From an uncultured Bacilli bacterium (GTDB lineage Bacteria > Bacillota_I > Bacilli_A > RF39 > UBA660), in contig CANRHM010000069.1 of NCBI GenBank assembly GCA_947630415.1, positions 1 to 6,814 on the forward strand: DNA of 6,814 nt, given 5' to 3'. The translations under genes were made by a program, and so were the position numbers. Each line of letters begins with the position of its first letter. Position 1 is the first letter of the stretch. Of this stretch, positions 1 through 6,580 are shown piece by piece. The notes below the pieces were generated by a model, which worked only from the letters and a program-made list of their open reading frames with translations, was not told the origin of the DNA and made no database searches.

Positions 1-657
1 ACATGCTTCGTACATCGGATGATTCTTTTTAGATAGATCTTCTAGTTTATCGGATAATATCTGTACAGTTTCAAAAGTACTACCACCATTCGCTAAATAC
101 GTATTTCCAAAAAGATAGAAAGATAAGAAATGTTCTAATGGATAATCCATCATCTTTTCTTGCACTTTTTTATTTTTTAAGTACTGGGCATATACTTTAT
201 TTTCTTGGTTTAAGAATGGATGATAGGCTTTATATAAATCTAATCCTGTAGGATATAAGTCACTTTCTAAAGGTTGTCTTAAAAAGCAATCTAATAATTC
301 ATAAGGAAAAGGTTCTTCCGTACTATAACAAGTTATTTCATTTTCAATTAACATGGTCAAAAGATTTTCATCTTCTAGTGCAATTAAGGCAAATTCTTCA
401 GGCTCACTATGAAGAATAACTGGGGCTAAAAAGTCCTCTTCTTCATCGAAATGAAACACCATGTATTTTAAAGCAATCATTTTTAATACATCGATTAATT
501 CTTCTTCCTCATCTTCCTGTAAAGAATCTTTATCCCATTTAGCAAGAAGAGTATCTATAATCTTTTTATCACCATCAAGTGCCTTATCTAAGTCATTTAC
601 ATTAAAGTCTTGAAATAAGATTTTATCGACCATATCAAAATAAGAGGTTAATTCCAT
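1..657 (-). CDS. Acidic protein of unknown function, 3' end cut by window edge
   Basis: The minus-strand frame is open from an ATG at 655-657 to base 1 with no stop: 219 codons, C-terminus outside the window. I recognise no domain family. The visible protein is rich in Glu/Asp (an acidic run near residues 48-53, another near 71-75), has no signal peptide or clear membrane helix, and looks soluble and cytoplasmic. It begins 5 nt after the stop of the 309-aa gene upstream. A GGAGG at 671-675 lies inside that gene's last codons, 13 nt from the ATG, which is long, so translation may be coupled. It resembles its upstream neighbour: both carry Tyr-His-Pro at almost the same position (residues 145-147 here, 143-145 there), followed eight residues later by a Y-x-x-YLK-x-x-K motif. 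I infer tandem paralogs. The reading frame is convincing; the function is unknown. Confidence 0.85.
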   Translation of the reverse strand, partial: MELTSYFDMVDKILFQDFNVNDLDKALDGDKKIIDTLLAKWDKDSLQEDEEEELIDVLKMIALKYMVFHFDEEEDFLAPVILHSEPEEFALIALEDENLLTMLIENEITCYSTEEPFPYELLDCFLRQPLESDLYPTGLDLYKAYHPFLNQENKVYAQYLKNKKVQEKMMDYPLEHFLSFYLFGNTYLANGGSTFETVQILSDKLEDLSKKNHPMYEAC

Positions 658-662
658 ATGCT

Positions 663-1592
663 CTATTCAGCCTCCATTTTCGTCTTTACGCTTTTCACGT
701 ATTGTCTTACGTTTTCTTTAGTACTATCAACCGTTTCTTTTCCTTCATAATTTTGAACGAGTACTTCTAGCATACGATTAACATATGGCATATTTTCATC
801 GACATCCAAGAATTGAATGATAAATTCTTTATCTTCTGTTTCAATAAGTGATAAAAGATCAAAGTCGAATGAAGTCAATGTCCCCTCTTCCTCTTCTATC
901 TTTTTAGCACAAGAGTAGTAGAAAGCAATGACTTTCTTTAGAAGGTGTTCTCTTGCTTTAGGATTACAGTCTTTATAGCCATCAAATTTAAAATAAAGTT
1001 GATCCATGGCATCCTTTTCATCCTCTAAAAAGTGGGCTAAAACATGGTAAGAAAGTGTTAGATCTTGTAAATTATGCATATCAAGATGCTCAAAAGTTTC
1101 AATGTATTTAAGTCTTTTTAAATAGGCTTTGTAAGAATCTAAAAAGACTTCTGATTCAGGATGATAAGTATAGGTAATTTCTTTCATTAAGGAAGCATCC
1201 GCATCAAACAAATCATTGAAATATTCAAACGAATAATCATCTTCATAATCATCAATTACTTCATCGACAATGGTTTCTAAATAGAACTCTCCTGCCTTAG
1301 GATTCATTAAAAGTTGTCCCATTTCTTCTAAGTCCATGACTTCTTCAATTAATTTAACCATGTCATTTTCTTGGACAAAATTTTTATATTTTACATAGTA
1401 ATCGAAAAGAAGAGTTCCAACTTGCTCATAATAGGTCTCTGGTTCTAATTCATAGGTGCTTTTCATTTCCTCATAAAAAGACATAAGCCATTCTTCTTGG
1501 GTTTTGTCTTTATTTTTTTCACAGATATTTTTATAGGTTTGATACAAGGTTTTCCGAATGTTTTCAGCAAGATCATCCACACTTTTTTTCAT
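663..1592 (-). CDS. Acidic protein of unknown function (309 aa), paralog of its downstream neighbour
   Basis: I recognise no family. The protein is acidic, mostly helical in appearance, without signal peptide or membrane segment; an Asp/Glu/Tyr-rich stretch lies at about residues 109-130 and EEEE at 233-236. I chose the ATG at 1590-1592 (protein begins MKKSVDDLAE) because GGGGGA at 1600-1605 sits 7 nt upstream. The longer frame reaching 1661 would need a TTG start within the base of a terminator hairpin and is unlikely. The gene follows the rny operon terminator and has its own likely -10 box at 1615-1620. The next gene starts 5 nt after its TAG stop, so the two are probably cotranscribed. 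Similarity to that neighbour is visible around residues 143-200 (YHP, YxxYLKxxK, then an L/Y/F-rich segment), suggesting an old duplication. Function cannot be inferred; a shared structural or partner-binding role is only a guess. Confidence 0.87.
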   Translation of the reverse strand: MKKSVDDLAENIRKTLYQTYKNICEKNKDKTQEEWLMSFYEEMKSTYELEPETYYEQVGTLLFDYYVKYKNFVQENDMVKLIEEVMDLEEMGQLLMNPKAGEFYLETIVDEVIDDYEDDYSFEYFNDLFDADASLMKEITYTYHPESEVFLDSYKAYLKRLKYIETFEHLDMHNLQDLTLSYHVLAHFLEDEKDAMDQLYFKFDGYKDCNPKAREHLLKKVIAFYYSCAKKIEEEEGTLTSFDFDLLSLIETEDKEFIIQFLDVDENMPYVNRMLEVLVQNYEGKETVDSTKENVRQYVKSVKTKMEAE

Positions 1593-1614
1593 ACTGCATT
1601 CCCCCATAGAGTTT

Positions 1615-1643
1615 ATTATACTAAAAACAGCAAAAAATGAAAG
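1615..1643 (-). promoter_or_regulatory. Probable promoter of the acidic gene pair
   Basis: A perfect TATAAT on the minus strand occupies 1615-1620. The position 17 bp upstream (1638-1643) reads CTTTCA, only 3 of 6 matches to the -35 consensus and within the loop and arm of the preceding terminator. The start site would fall near 1608, giving a leader of about 16 nt that contains the GGGGGA ribosome site. The -10 box is strong and the -35 weak. Confidence 0.5.
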
Positions 1644-1658
1644 AATTTTTTGCTGTTT
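1623..1658 (-). terminator. Rho-independent terminator of the rny operon
   Basis: A perfect 13-bp inverted repeat (1625-1637 against 1646-1658) with an 8-nt loop lies 9 bp after the stop of the 93-aa gene. On the minus strand the right arm ends in TGCTG followed by five T, the usual U-tract. The stem has only three G-C pairs, the rest A-T. The opposite strand also has a T-rich tail, so it could act both ways, but no plus-strand gene approaches it. Confidence 0.75.
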
Positions 1659-1667
1659 CAATTTATT

Positions 1668-1949
1668 TTATTTACGAAAAAGAGATTTTATTTTTGTCTT
1701 TCTCTCAATTCGTTTTAATTCTTTAGCTTGCTTTCTAGCAAGAAGTTCCCATTTTTTTACAACGGAGTCTCTCCACTCTTCGTATCTTTTTTCTTGATCT
1801 TCTAGAGTCTCTCCAGCGATCGCAAATAAAGAATCCTCACCAGAGCCTACTAGGTATTTCGTACCCTTTGGCAAATAGATACGCGTTAAAGTTTCGCCAC
1901 TTCCAATAAAAACTGGAACCATTTCTTTTTCTTCTTTTTTATCTTTCAT
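1668..1949 (-). CDS. Small protein of unknown function (93 aa) coupled to rny
   Basis: Not recognised. The ATG at 1947-1949 lies 2 nt after the TAG of rny, and AGAGG inside the last rny codons (about 10 nt upstream) serves as its ribosome site, so translational coupling is very likely. The protein has three parts: a charged head (residues 1-9), a central hydrophobic/glycine region (11-46) that looks like a small beta domain, and a long strongly charged helix (48-93) ending in a basic cluster (KRIERKTKIKSLFRK). The central part has a weak internal echo: GSGETL at 16-21 and GSGEDSL at 35-41, with GETL again at 46-49. There is no signal peptide or membrane helix. The basic tail could bind RNA, ribosomes or membrane lipid; this is a guess from composition and from its place behind an RNase gene. 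A terminator follows immediately, so it is the last gene of the rny unit. Confidence 0.8.
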   Translation of the reverse strand: MKDKKEEKEMVPVFIGSGETLTRIYLPKGTKYLVGSGEDSLFAIAGETLEDQEKRYEEWRDSVVKKWELLARKQAKELKRIERKTKIKSLFRK

Positions 1950-1951
1950 GA

Positions 1952-3502
1952 CTATCTAGCCTCTTCTTGCGCACGTGTTTCACGAACAACGGTAACTTTG
2001 ATGGTTCCTGGATATTGCATGGTTGACTCAATCTTATCTTTGATATCACGCGCAATCTTATGTGAAGTTAAATCATCTACTTCTTCTGGTTTTACAATGA
2101 CACGTAGTTCACGTCCTGCTTGAAGCGCATAGGTCTTATCGACCCCTTTGATATCAGAACCAATTTGTTCTAATTGTTCTAAACGTTTAATGTAGTTTTC
2201 AAGAGAATCGTTTCTTGCACCTGGACGAGATGCCGATAAGCTATCGGCAATAGCTACAATAACGGCAATAACACTTTTTGCTTCCGTATCTCCATGATGA
2301 GATGCAATGGCATTAATAACGACATCACTTTCATGATACTTCTTAGCAAGGTCAACACCAATTTCAACATGGCTTCCTTCTACTTCGTGGTCGATGGCTT
2401 TACCAATGTCATGTAAAAGTCCTGCTCTTTTGGCAAGAAGCACATTTTCTCCTAATTCGCTCGCAATAATACCTGATAATTCAGCTACTTCAATGGAATG
2501 TTGTAGAGCATTTTGACCGAAACTGGTACGGAAATGCAATTTACCAATAATTTCAACTAAGGCTGGATCAATTTTGGTAAGTCCTAATTGGAATAAGGCA
2601 TCGTTTCCATATTCAATAATCTTTTCTTTCATCTCTTTGCTGACTTTATCGTAAAGTTCTTCAATCCTGGTTGGGTGAATTCGTCCATCTTTAATAAGTG
2701 TCTCTAACGTAACGCGAGCAATTTCACGACGTAAAGGATCAAAACTCGATAATACTACAGCTTCCGGTGTATCATCGATAATTAAATCCACTCCCGTAAT
2801 GGCTTCAAGGGTTCGAATGTTTCTTCCTTCGCGACCAATGATACGCCCTTTCATCTCATCGTTCGGTAAGGTTACCACTGTAACCGTTTGTTCATTTGAT
2901 ACATCTGCTGCATATTTTTGCATTGAAAGTACTAACATATTTTTTGCTTTTTTATCGATTTCTAATTTTGCTTCGTTTTCACGTTCTTTGATGTAAGAAG
3001 AAATTTCTTGGGCCATATCTTCTTCGACCCTGCTCATGACTAAATCGTGGGCTTTCGCTTTGCTCATTCCTGAAATTTTTTCAAGAAGAGCTAATTGTTC
3101 TTGTTTTAACTCATCCACTTTTGCTTGTTCGTTTTGGATTTCTTTTTGTTTTTCTAATAATTTTTCATCACGTTCATCTAATGCTGCTTCTCTTTTTTGA
3201 TACATTTCGTCCCGTTTATCCATGTTGTGTTCTCTTTGGATTAGGCGATCTTCTGACTCTTTTAATTCCGCTTTTTTCTCTTTGATTTCCTTTTCCGTGT
3301 CCATCTTTAAACGATGGCTTTCTTCTTTTAATTCTAAAATAGAATCTCTTTTTGCTTTTTCAGCATCTTTTTTGGCTTTTTCTATAATGGCCTCGGCCGT
3401 TTTCTTTGCACTATTTTCTTTATGAGCGTTAAATAAAATAGCAGCAACAAAGCCGACAGCTAATCCTATAACGACGAGCAAGATGGAGAAATATAAATCC
3501 AT
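1952..3502 (-). CDS. rny: Ribonuclease Y
   Basis: RNase Y is the membrane-anchored endoribonuclease that starts mRNA decay and processing in many Gram-positive bacteria. The 516 residues match the family's usual length (about 520). In order: an N-terminal membrane helix (about 5-24), a long charged coiled coil (about 26-200), a KH RNA-binding domain with the GxxG-type loop GRIIGREGRNIR at 219-230, and an HD phosphodiesterase domain with H335, the paired H364-D365 (LLHDIGKAID) and D420 as likely metal ligands; the C-terminal part to 516 is as in the family. No key residue is missing. The ATG at 3500-3502 has GGAGG at 3510-3514, 7 nt upstream. A perfect consensus promoter lies about 60 nt upstream. 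The 93-aa gene follows after 2 nt, where Bacillus has ymdB. The product should sit at the inner face of the membrane, working with other degradosome-like enzymes. Confidence 0.97.
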   Translation of the reverse strand: MDLYFSILLVVIGLAVGFVAAILFNAHKENSAKKTAEAIIEKAKKDAEKAKRDSILELKEESHRLKMDTEKEIKEKKAELKESEDRLIQREHNMDKRDEMYQKREAALDERDEKLLEKQKEIQNEQAKVDELKQEQLALLEKISGMSKAKAHDLVMSRVEEDMAQEISSYIKERENEAKLEIDKKAKNMLVLSMQKYAADVSNEQTVTVVTLPNDEMKGRIIGREGRNIRTLEAITGVDLIIDDTPEAVVLSSFDPLRREIARVTLETLIKDGRIHPTRIEELYDKVSKEMKEKIIEYGNDALFQLGLTKIDPALVEIIGKLHFRTSFGQNALQHSIEVAELSGIIASELGENVLLAKRAGLLHDIGKAIDHEVEGSHVEIGVDLAKKYHESDVVINAIASHHGDTEAKSVIAVIVAIADSLSASRPGARNDSLENYIKRLEQLEQIGSDIKGVDKTYALQAGRELRVIVKPEEVDDLTSHKIARDIKDKIESTMQYPGTIKVTVVRETRAQEEAR

Positions 3503-3509
3503 ACGGATA

Positions 3510-3538
3510 CCTCCATTTCTATCTATGTTAAATTTAAC
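3510..3538 (-). promoter_or_regulatory. rny ribosome site and leader palindrome
   Basis: The rny leader (about 53 nt) holds GGAGG at 3510-3514 and, 12 bp further upstream, the perfect 12-bp palindrome GTTAAATTTAAC at 3527-3538. The palindrome lies downstream of the likely start site, so it could be an operator acting as a roadblock or a small RNA fold. Being all A/T except its ends, it may also be chance. Confidence 0.35.
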
Positions 3539-3561
3539 CTAATAACTCTAACACTACTTCT

Positions 3562-3590
3562 ATTATAAAAGGATTAAAGAGTTGTGTCAA
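3562..3590 (-). promoter_or_regulatory. Strong consensus promoter of rny
   Basis: On the minus strand TTGACA (3585-3590) and TATAAT (3562-3567) are both perfect and are separated by exactly 17 bp, the optimum for the housekeeping sigma factor. The start site should lie near 3555. A/T-rich sequence just upstream may add an UP-element effect. This suggests steady, high expression of rny and the 93-aa gene independent of the metal cassette upstream. Confidence 0.88.
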
Positions 3591-3653
3591 TTTATTTTGG
3601 AAAAGAAAAAAAGAGGCAAGTAAAGTTAAAAAAGATACCAAAAAGAAGTCAAA

Positions 3654-4244
3654 TTAAGAAGCAAACGGGCTCTTTTTTACCATATGATCAATCACTAAAC
3701 TACTCACTAAAATAACTAAAATAGAATAGAAGCCTTTTTCGACTCCAAAGAAGAGCACACCTAATAAAATAATGGTGGCATTGATGATAAAATTCGATAA
3801 AGATACTTTAATATGAAGATATTTTTGAATCCATAAATTTAAGGTGTTGACACCTCCTGAAGAAAAACCTAAGCGATAAACATAACCTCCTGTTAGGCCA
3901 CAGACAACACCTGCAAGAAGAGAATAGATTAATAAAGCTTCTTCATTCAAGGAAATTTCAGGTAACAAAGATGCAAGATGAACACATAAAGGATAGACAA
4001 AAGTGGCTACTAAAGTTCCATAGGTAGTACTTTTAGAAAGGGTAAAATAACTTAAAATAAGGGTCAAAATATTAATAATCAAAATCAATATCGAAAACGG
4101 AATAGGAATAAAAGCATGAAAAACTAATGCCATTCCTTGTGTTCCACCTGTTACTAGATTTAAGGGATGCAAAAGATAATTAAAGTTTAAGGCGGCAACA
4201 AATAAAGTTAAGGATAATAAAATATAGTTCTTTATTCTCTTCAT
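3654..4244 (-). CDS. YitT-family membrane protein, short form
   Basis: A 196-aa integral membrane protein of the YitT (DUF161) family, whose biochemical role is not established. About five to six hydrophobic helices are visible (roughly 7-24, 50-68, 74-93, 103-121, 150-167, 171-185). Family-like glycine motifs appear at 28-43 (LNLVTGGTQGMALVFH) and 124-137 (RLGFSSGGVNTLNL). Long YitT proteins (about 280 aa) carry a C-terminal soluble DUF2179 domain; here the protein stops just after the last helix and only about 64 bp separate the stop from the rny -35 box, so the domain is absent rather than frameshifted. I chose the ATG at 4242-4244 because AAGGAG at 4251-4256 lies 6 nt upstream; the longer frame to 4259 needs a TTG that precedes this site. 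It lies 80 bp behind the metal pump and may be read with it, but a metal role is not shown. Confidence 0.85.
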   Translation of the reverse strand: MKRIKNYILLSLTLFVAALNFNYLLHPLNLVTGGTQGMALVFHAFIPIPFSILILIINILTLILSYFTLSKSTTYGTLVATFVYPLCVHLASLLPEISLNEEALLIYSLLAGVVCGLTGGYVYRLGFSSGGVNTLNLWIQKYLHIKVSLSNFIINATIILLGVLFFGVEKGFYSILVILVSSLVIDHMVKKSPFAS

Positions 4245-4257
4245 AAAAGGCTCCTTC

Positions 4258-4293
4258 AAAAAAAAGAAATAGATTCCTCTACTTCTTATTTCT
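4258..4293 (-). terminator. Possible weak terminator or attenuator between pump gene and yitT-like gene
   Basis: On the minus strand AGAAATA (4287-4293) and TATTTCT (4265-4271) form a 7-bp stem around a 15-nt loop, followed by a run of eight T that reaches into the spacer before the AAGGAG ribosome site. The stem has one G-C pair and a large loop, so termination would be partial at best. No convincing promoter lies between it and the yitT-like gene, so read-through is probably needed to express that gene. Confidence 0.35.
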
Positions 4294-4324
4294 CTAGTTA
4301 TAGTATTTAGTAAAAAGCCTTATT

Positions 4325-6166
4325 TTATGAACGAAATTTTTTAACATTTAAAATCCGAAGTGCATTTAAGGATGCAAGAATAGTTACTCCCACATCACCA
4401 AAAATGGAAATCCACAAATGCGTAACTCCTAAAGCACTTAAAAGCAAAATAAGTGCTTTGACAAAAAGTACAAAAATGATATTAAAGTGTACAATGCCCA
4501 TGGTCTTTTTGCTAATTTTAAGACACGGTACTATTTTCGTTGGATCATCTTCTAAAATAACAATATCACTTTGATCGATCGCAGCATCACTTCCAAGTCC
4601 ACCCATTGAAATACCAATATCAGACATCGCAAGTACAGCCGCATCGTTTAATCCATCTCCTACAAAAGCTAGATAAGTATCATTTTCTAATTCATTTTTT
4701 AAATTTTCAATGATTTGAACTTTATCTTGAGGGAGTAATTCAGAGTAGCACTCATCTATTTTTAAAGTTTCCGTTACTTTCTTAGAAGGAAGCAGTTTAT
4801 CTCCTGTTAATAAAACGGTCTTTTCGATTCCTTCTTTTTGAAGATTCGGAACAAAAGATTTTAAACGTGGCTTAATTTTATCCGCAATAACAATATTTCC
4901 ACTATAAACTCCATCGATAGCAACATAAACGATGGTACCAACTGCATTACTTTTTTCAAAAGAAATACCTTCTTTTTTCATGAATTTTTCGTTTCCTACC
5001 AAAACCTTTTTATCATCTATGAAAGCCTCTACTCCATAGCCTGCCTTTTCTTTTACATTCTTGATATCATTTGAATCGATTTTCTTTTTGTAATAAGTTT
5101 TAATGGAAGACGCAATCGGATGATGTGAATAATATTCACAAGCAGCACTGTAATAAAGAAGTTCTTCTTTTGGAATACCAATAGGATTTACTTCGACTAC
5201 CTCAAAGACACCTTCTGTAAGAGTACCTGTTTTATCGAAGGCCATGATTTTAGTTTTAGATAATCGTTCTAAGTAATTGCTTCCTTTCACCAATACACCA
5301 ATTTGAGAAGATGCTCCCATTCCTGCAAAAAAACTTAAAGGGATAGAAATCACTAAGGCACAAGGACAAGAAACCACTAAGAAAGATAAGGCTCTGTACA
5401 AATAGGTATGCCATGATCCATTGAATAATAAAGGTGGAACAAAGGCCAGTAAAAGAGCGATGAAGACCACAATCGGCGTATAGACTTTAGAAAATCTTGT
5501 AATAAAGTTTTCGCTTCTGGTCTTTTTACTACTAGCATTTTCAACTAAAGCTAAAATCTTGCTCACGGTCGAAGTTTCAAAAGGAGCAGTTACCTCTACT
5601 TCAAGTGGAGACTCCATATTGATACATCCACTTAGAATAGCCTCTTTTGCTTTTACCGTTTTTAATACCGATTCTCCTGTTAAAGCTTTGGTATCTAAAT
5701 AGGAAGAGCCTTTTACAACTACTCCATCCAATGGGACTTTTTCACCAATTCCTACTAAGATTTTCTCTCCTACTTTTACCTCTTTTGGATCTACTTTAAT
5801 CGTTTTTCCATCTCGAATGACTTGGGCTATATCTGGTTTTAAAGCCATTAAAGATTGAATCGATTTTTTGGATTTATCCACAGCATAATCTTGAAAGAAC
5901 TCTCCTACTTGATAAAGAAGCATAACTACGACGGCTTCTTCGTAACATCCAATTAAGAAAGCCCCAATCGTCGCTAAAGACATTAGAAATGTTTCATCAA
6001 AGATTTGCCTTTTAAAAAGATTTTGTCCTGCTTCTAAAAGTACTTCTCCCCCTACCACTAAATAACTTAAGAATAGGAAAATAAAGTTAATATAAGCATA
6101 TGGAAAGGGAATCAAACCTATTAAAAATAAAATAATTGAAAGAATAATTTTAAGTCCTTTTTTCAT
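4325..6166 (-). CDS. cadA: Zn/Cd/Pb-type P1B heavy-metal-exporting ATPase
   Basis: This is an inner-membrane pump that uses ATP to expel divalent soft metals. Visible in order: N-terminal membrane helices (about 5-40 and 57-95), the actuator motif TGES at 163-166, the metal-path motif CPC at 267-269, the phosphorylated Asp311 in DKTGT, the HP motif at 349-350 within SHHPIA, the nucleotide-domain TGD at 454-456, and the hinge GDGLND at 503-508. The last helices carry K570 and D591 (FGDVGV), the pair typical of the Zn/Cd/Pb subgroup (CadA/ZntA) and not of copper pumps. At 613 aa it is about 100 residues shorter than full CadA/ZntA: the N-terminal metal-binding domain with its CxxC is absent and the protein starts at the first helix. 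The ATG at 6164-6166 has AGGAGG 5 nt upstream, overlapping the stop of the sensor gene 9 nt away. The symbol marks the subgroup; Zn, Cd and Pb cannot be told apart here. Confidence 0.93.
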   Translation of the reverse strand: MKKGLKIILSIILFLIGLIPFPYAYINFIFLFLSYLVVGGEVLLEAGQNLFKRQIFDETFLMSLATIGAFLIGCYEEAVVVMLLYQVGEFFQDYAVDKSKKSIQSLMALKPDIAQVIRDGKTIKVDPKEVKVGEKILVGIGEKVPLDGVVVKGSSYLDTKALTGESVLKTVKAKEAILSGCINMESPLEVEVTAPFETSTVSKILALVENASSKKTRSENFITRFSKVYTPIVVFIALLLAFVPPLLFNGSWHTYLYRALSFLVVSCPCALVISIPLSFFAGMGASSQIGVLVKGSNYLERLSKTKIMAFDKTGTLTEGVFEVVEVNPIGIPKEELLYYSAACEYYSHHPIASSIKTYYKKKIDSNDIKNVKEKAGYGVEAFIDDKKVLVGNEKFMKKEGISFEKSNAVGTIVYVAIDGVYSGNIVIADKIKPRLKSFVPNLQKEGIEKTVLLTGDKLLPSKKVTETLKIDECYSELLPQDKVQIIENLKNELENDTYLAFVGDGLNDAAVLAMSDIGISMGGLGSDAAIDQSDIVILEDDPTKIVPCLKISKKTMGIVHFNIIFVLFVKALILLLSALGVTHLWISIFGDVGVTILASLNALRILNVKKFRS

Positions 6167-6175
6167 GAAATCCTC

Positions 6176-6538
6176 CTAATCTTTATGAGAAATGTGTAAT
6201 AGACCTACTTCAAACGTCTTTACCACATGGTCATCATCTAACGTATAATAAACTTCTTTACCACTTTTACGCATTTTTACAATTCTATTTTCCCGAAGTA
6301 AAGCCAATTGATGTGAAACCGAAGACTTTGTCATATGAAGCACATTCGCTAAATCACAAACACACATTTCTTCTTGATCAAGTGCAAATAAAATACGTAC
6401 TCTAGTTGGATCTCCTAACAATTTATAAAACTTTGCAAGATGTTCAAAAGTAGTACTAGAAGGCATCTTTTTTAAGACTTGTTCCACCACTTTTGGATGA
6501 ATCACATTACAATCACATAAATATTCATTTCTTCCCAT
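6176..6538 (-). CDS. ArsR/SmtB-family metal-sensing repressor (CadC/CzrA-like)
   Basis: A 120-aa winged-helix repressor expected to bind DNA as a dimer and let go when zinc, cadmium or lead binds. The helix-turn-helix spans about residues 60-84 (recognition helix near TKSSVSHQLALLRE, 70-83) and the wing follows with KSGKEVYYTL (91-100). Two metal sites seem present. Cys8 and Cys10 in the N-terminal arm plus Cys59 and Cys61 (CVCDL) match the CadC alpha-3N pattern. Asp102, His104, His115 and His118 have the D-x-H, 10, H-xx-H spacing of the alpha-5 zinc site of SmtB/CzrA. I chose the ATG at 6536-6538, with GGAGG at 6543-6547 four nt upstream; a longer frame to 6568 would need a TTG inside an operator. 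It is the first gene of the cassette, 9 nt before the pump gene, and should repress its own promoter. Confidence 0.93.
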   Translation of the reverse strand: MGRNEYLCDCNVIHPKVVEQVLKKMPSSTTFEHLAKFYKLLGDPTRVRILFALDQEEMCVCDLANVLHMTKSSVSHQLALLRENRIVKMRKSGKEVYYTLDDDHVVKTFEVGLLHISHKD

Positions 6539-6552
6539 ATATCCTCCATCAG

Positions 6553-6568
6553 TTGAATGTTTGCTCAA
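6553..6568. promoter_or_regulatory. Second metal-repressor operator (O2) in the 5' leader
   Basis: TTGAATGTTTGCTCAA at 6553-6568 matches O1 at 13 of 16 positions and is flanked by one further complementary pair on each side (AGTTGA...TCAACT, 6551-6570). It lies downstream of the expected start site and just upstream of the GGAGG of the sensor gene. Its centre is 35 bp from that of O1. A bound repressor here could block elongation or cooperate with O1. Confidence 0.7.
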
Positions 6569-6580
6569 CTATCTATCTCT

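Noticed and set aside
1593..1661. 23-residue N-terminal extension of the 309-aa protein
   Set aside because: It needs a TTG start at the base of the terminator hairpin, while a good GGGGGA site precedes the internal ATG at 1592.
1558..1797. Plus-strand open frame of 79 codons
   Set aside because: It lies across the terminator and opposite the 309-aa and 93-aa genes, has no ribosome site of note, and encodes a Phe/Ser-rich product typical of an antisense shadow.
2799..2996. Plus-strand open frame of 65 codons
   Set aside because: Entirely antisense to the KH and coiled-coil parts of rny; no start signal or recognisable protein.
3222..3425. Plus-strand open frame of 67 codons
   Set aside because: Antisense to the Lys/Glu-rich coiled coil of rny, which reads as Ser/Phe-rich on the other strand; a composition artefact.
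3591..3653. Terminator after the YitT-like gene
   Set aside because: The stretch is rich in T on the minus strand, but I could find no stem of useful length, so read-through toward rny remains possible.
4245..4259. Five-residue extension of the YitT-like protein
   Set aside because: It would use a TTG that lies before the AAGGAG ribosome site of the ATG at 4244.
6539..6568. Ten-residue extension of the ArsR-type repressor
   Set aside because: The TTG start would be inside operator O2, and GGAGG is well placed for the ATG at 6538.
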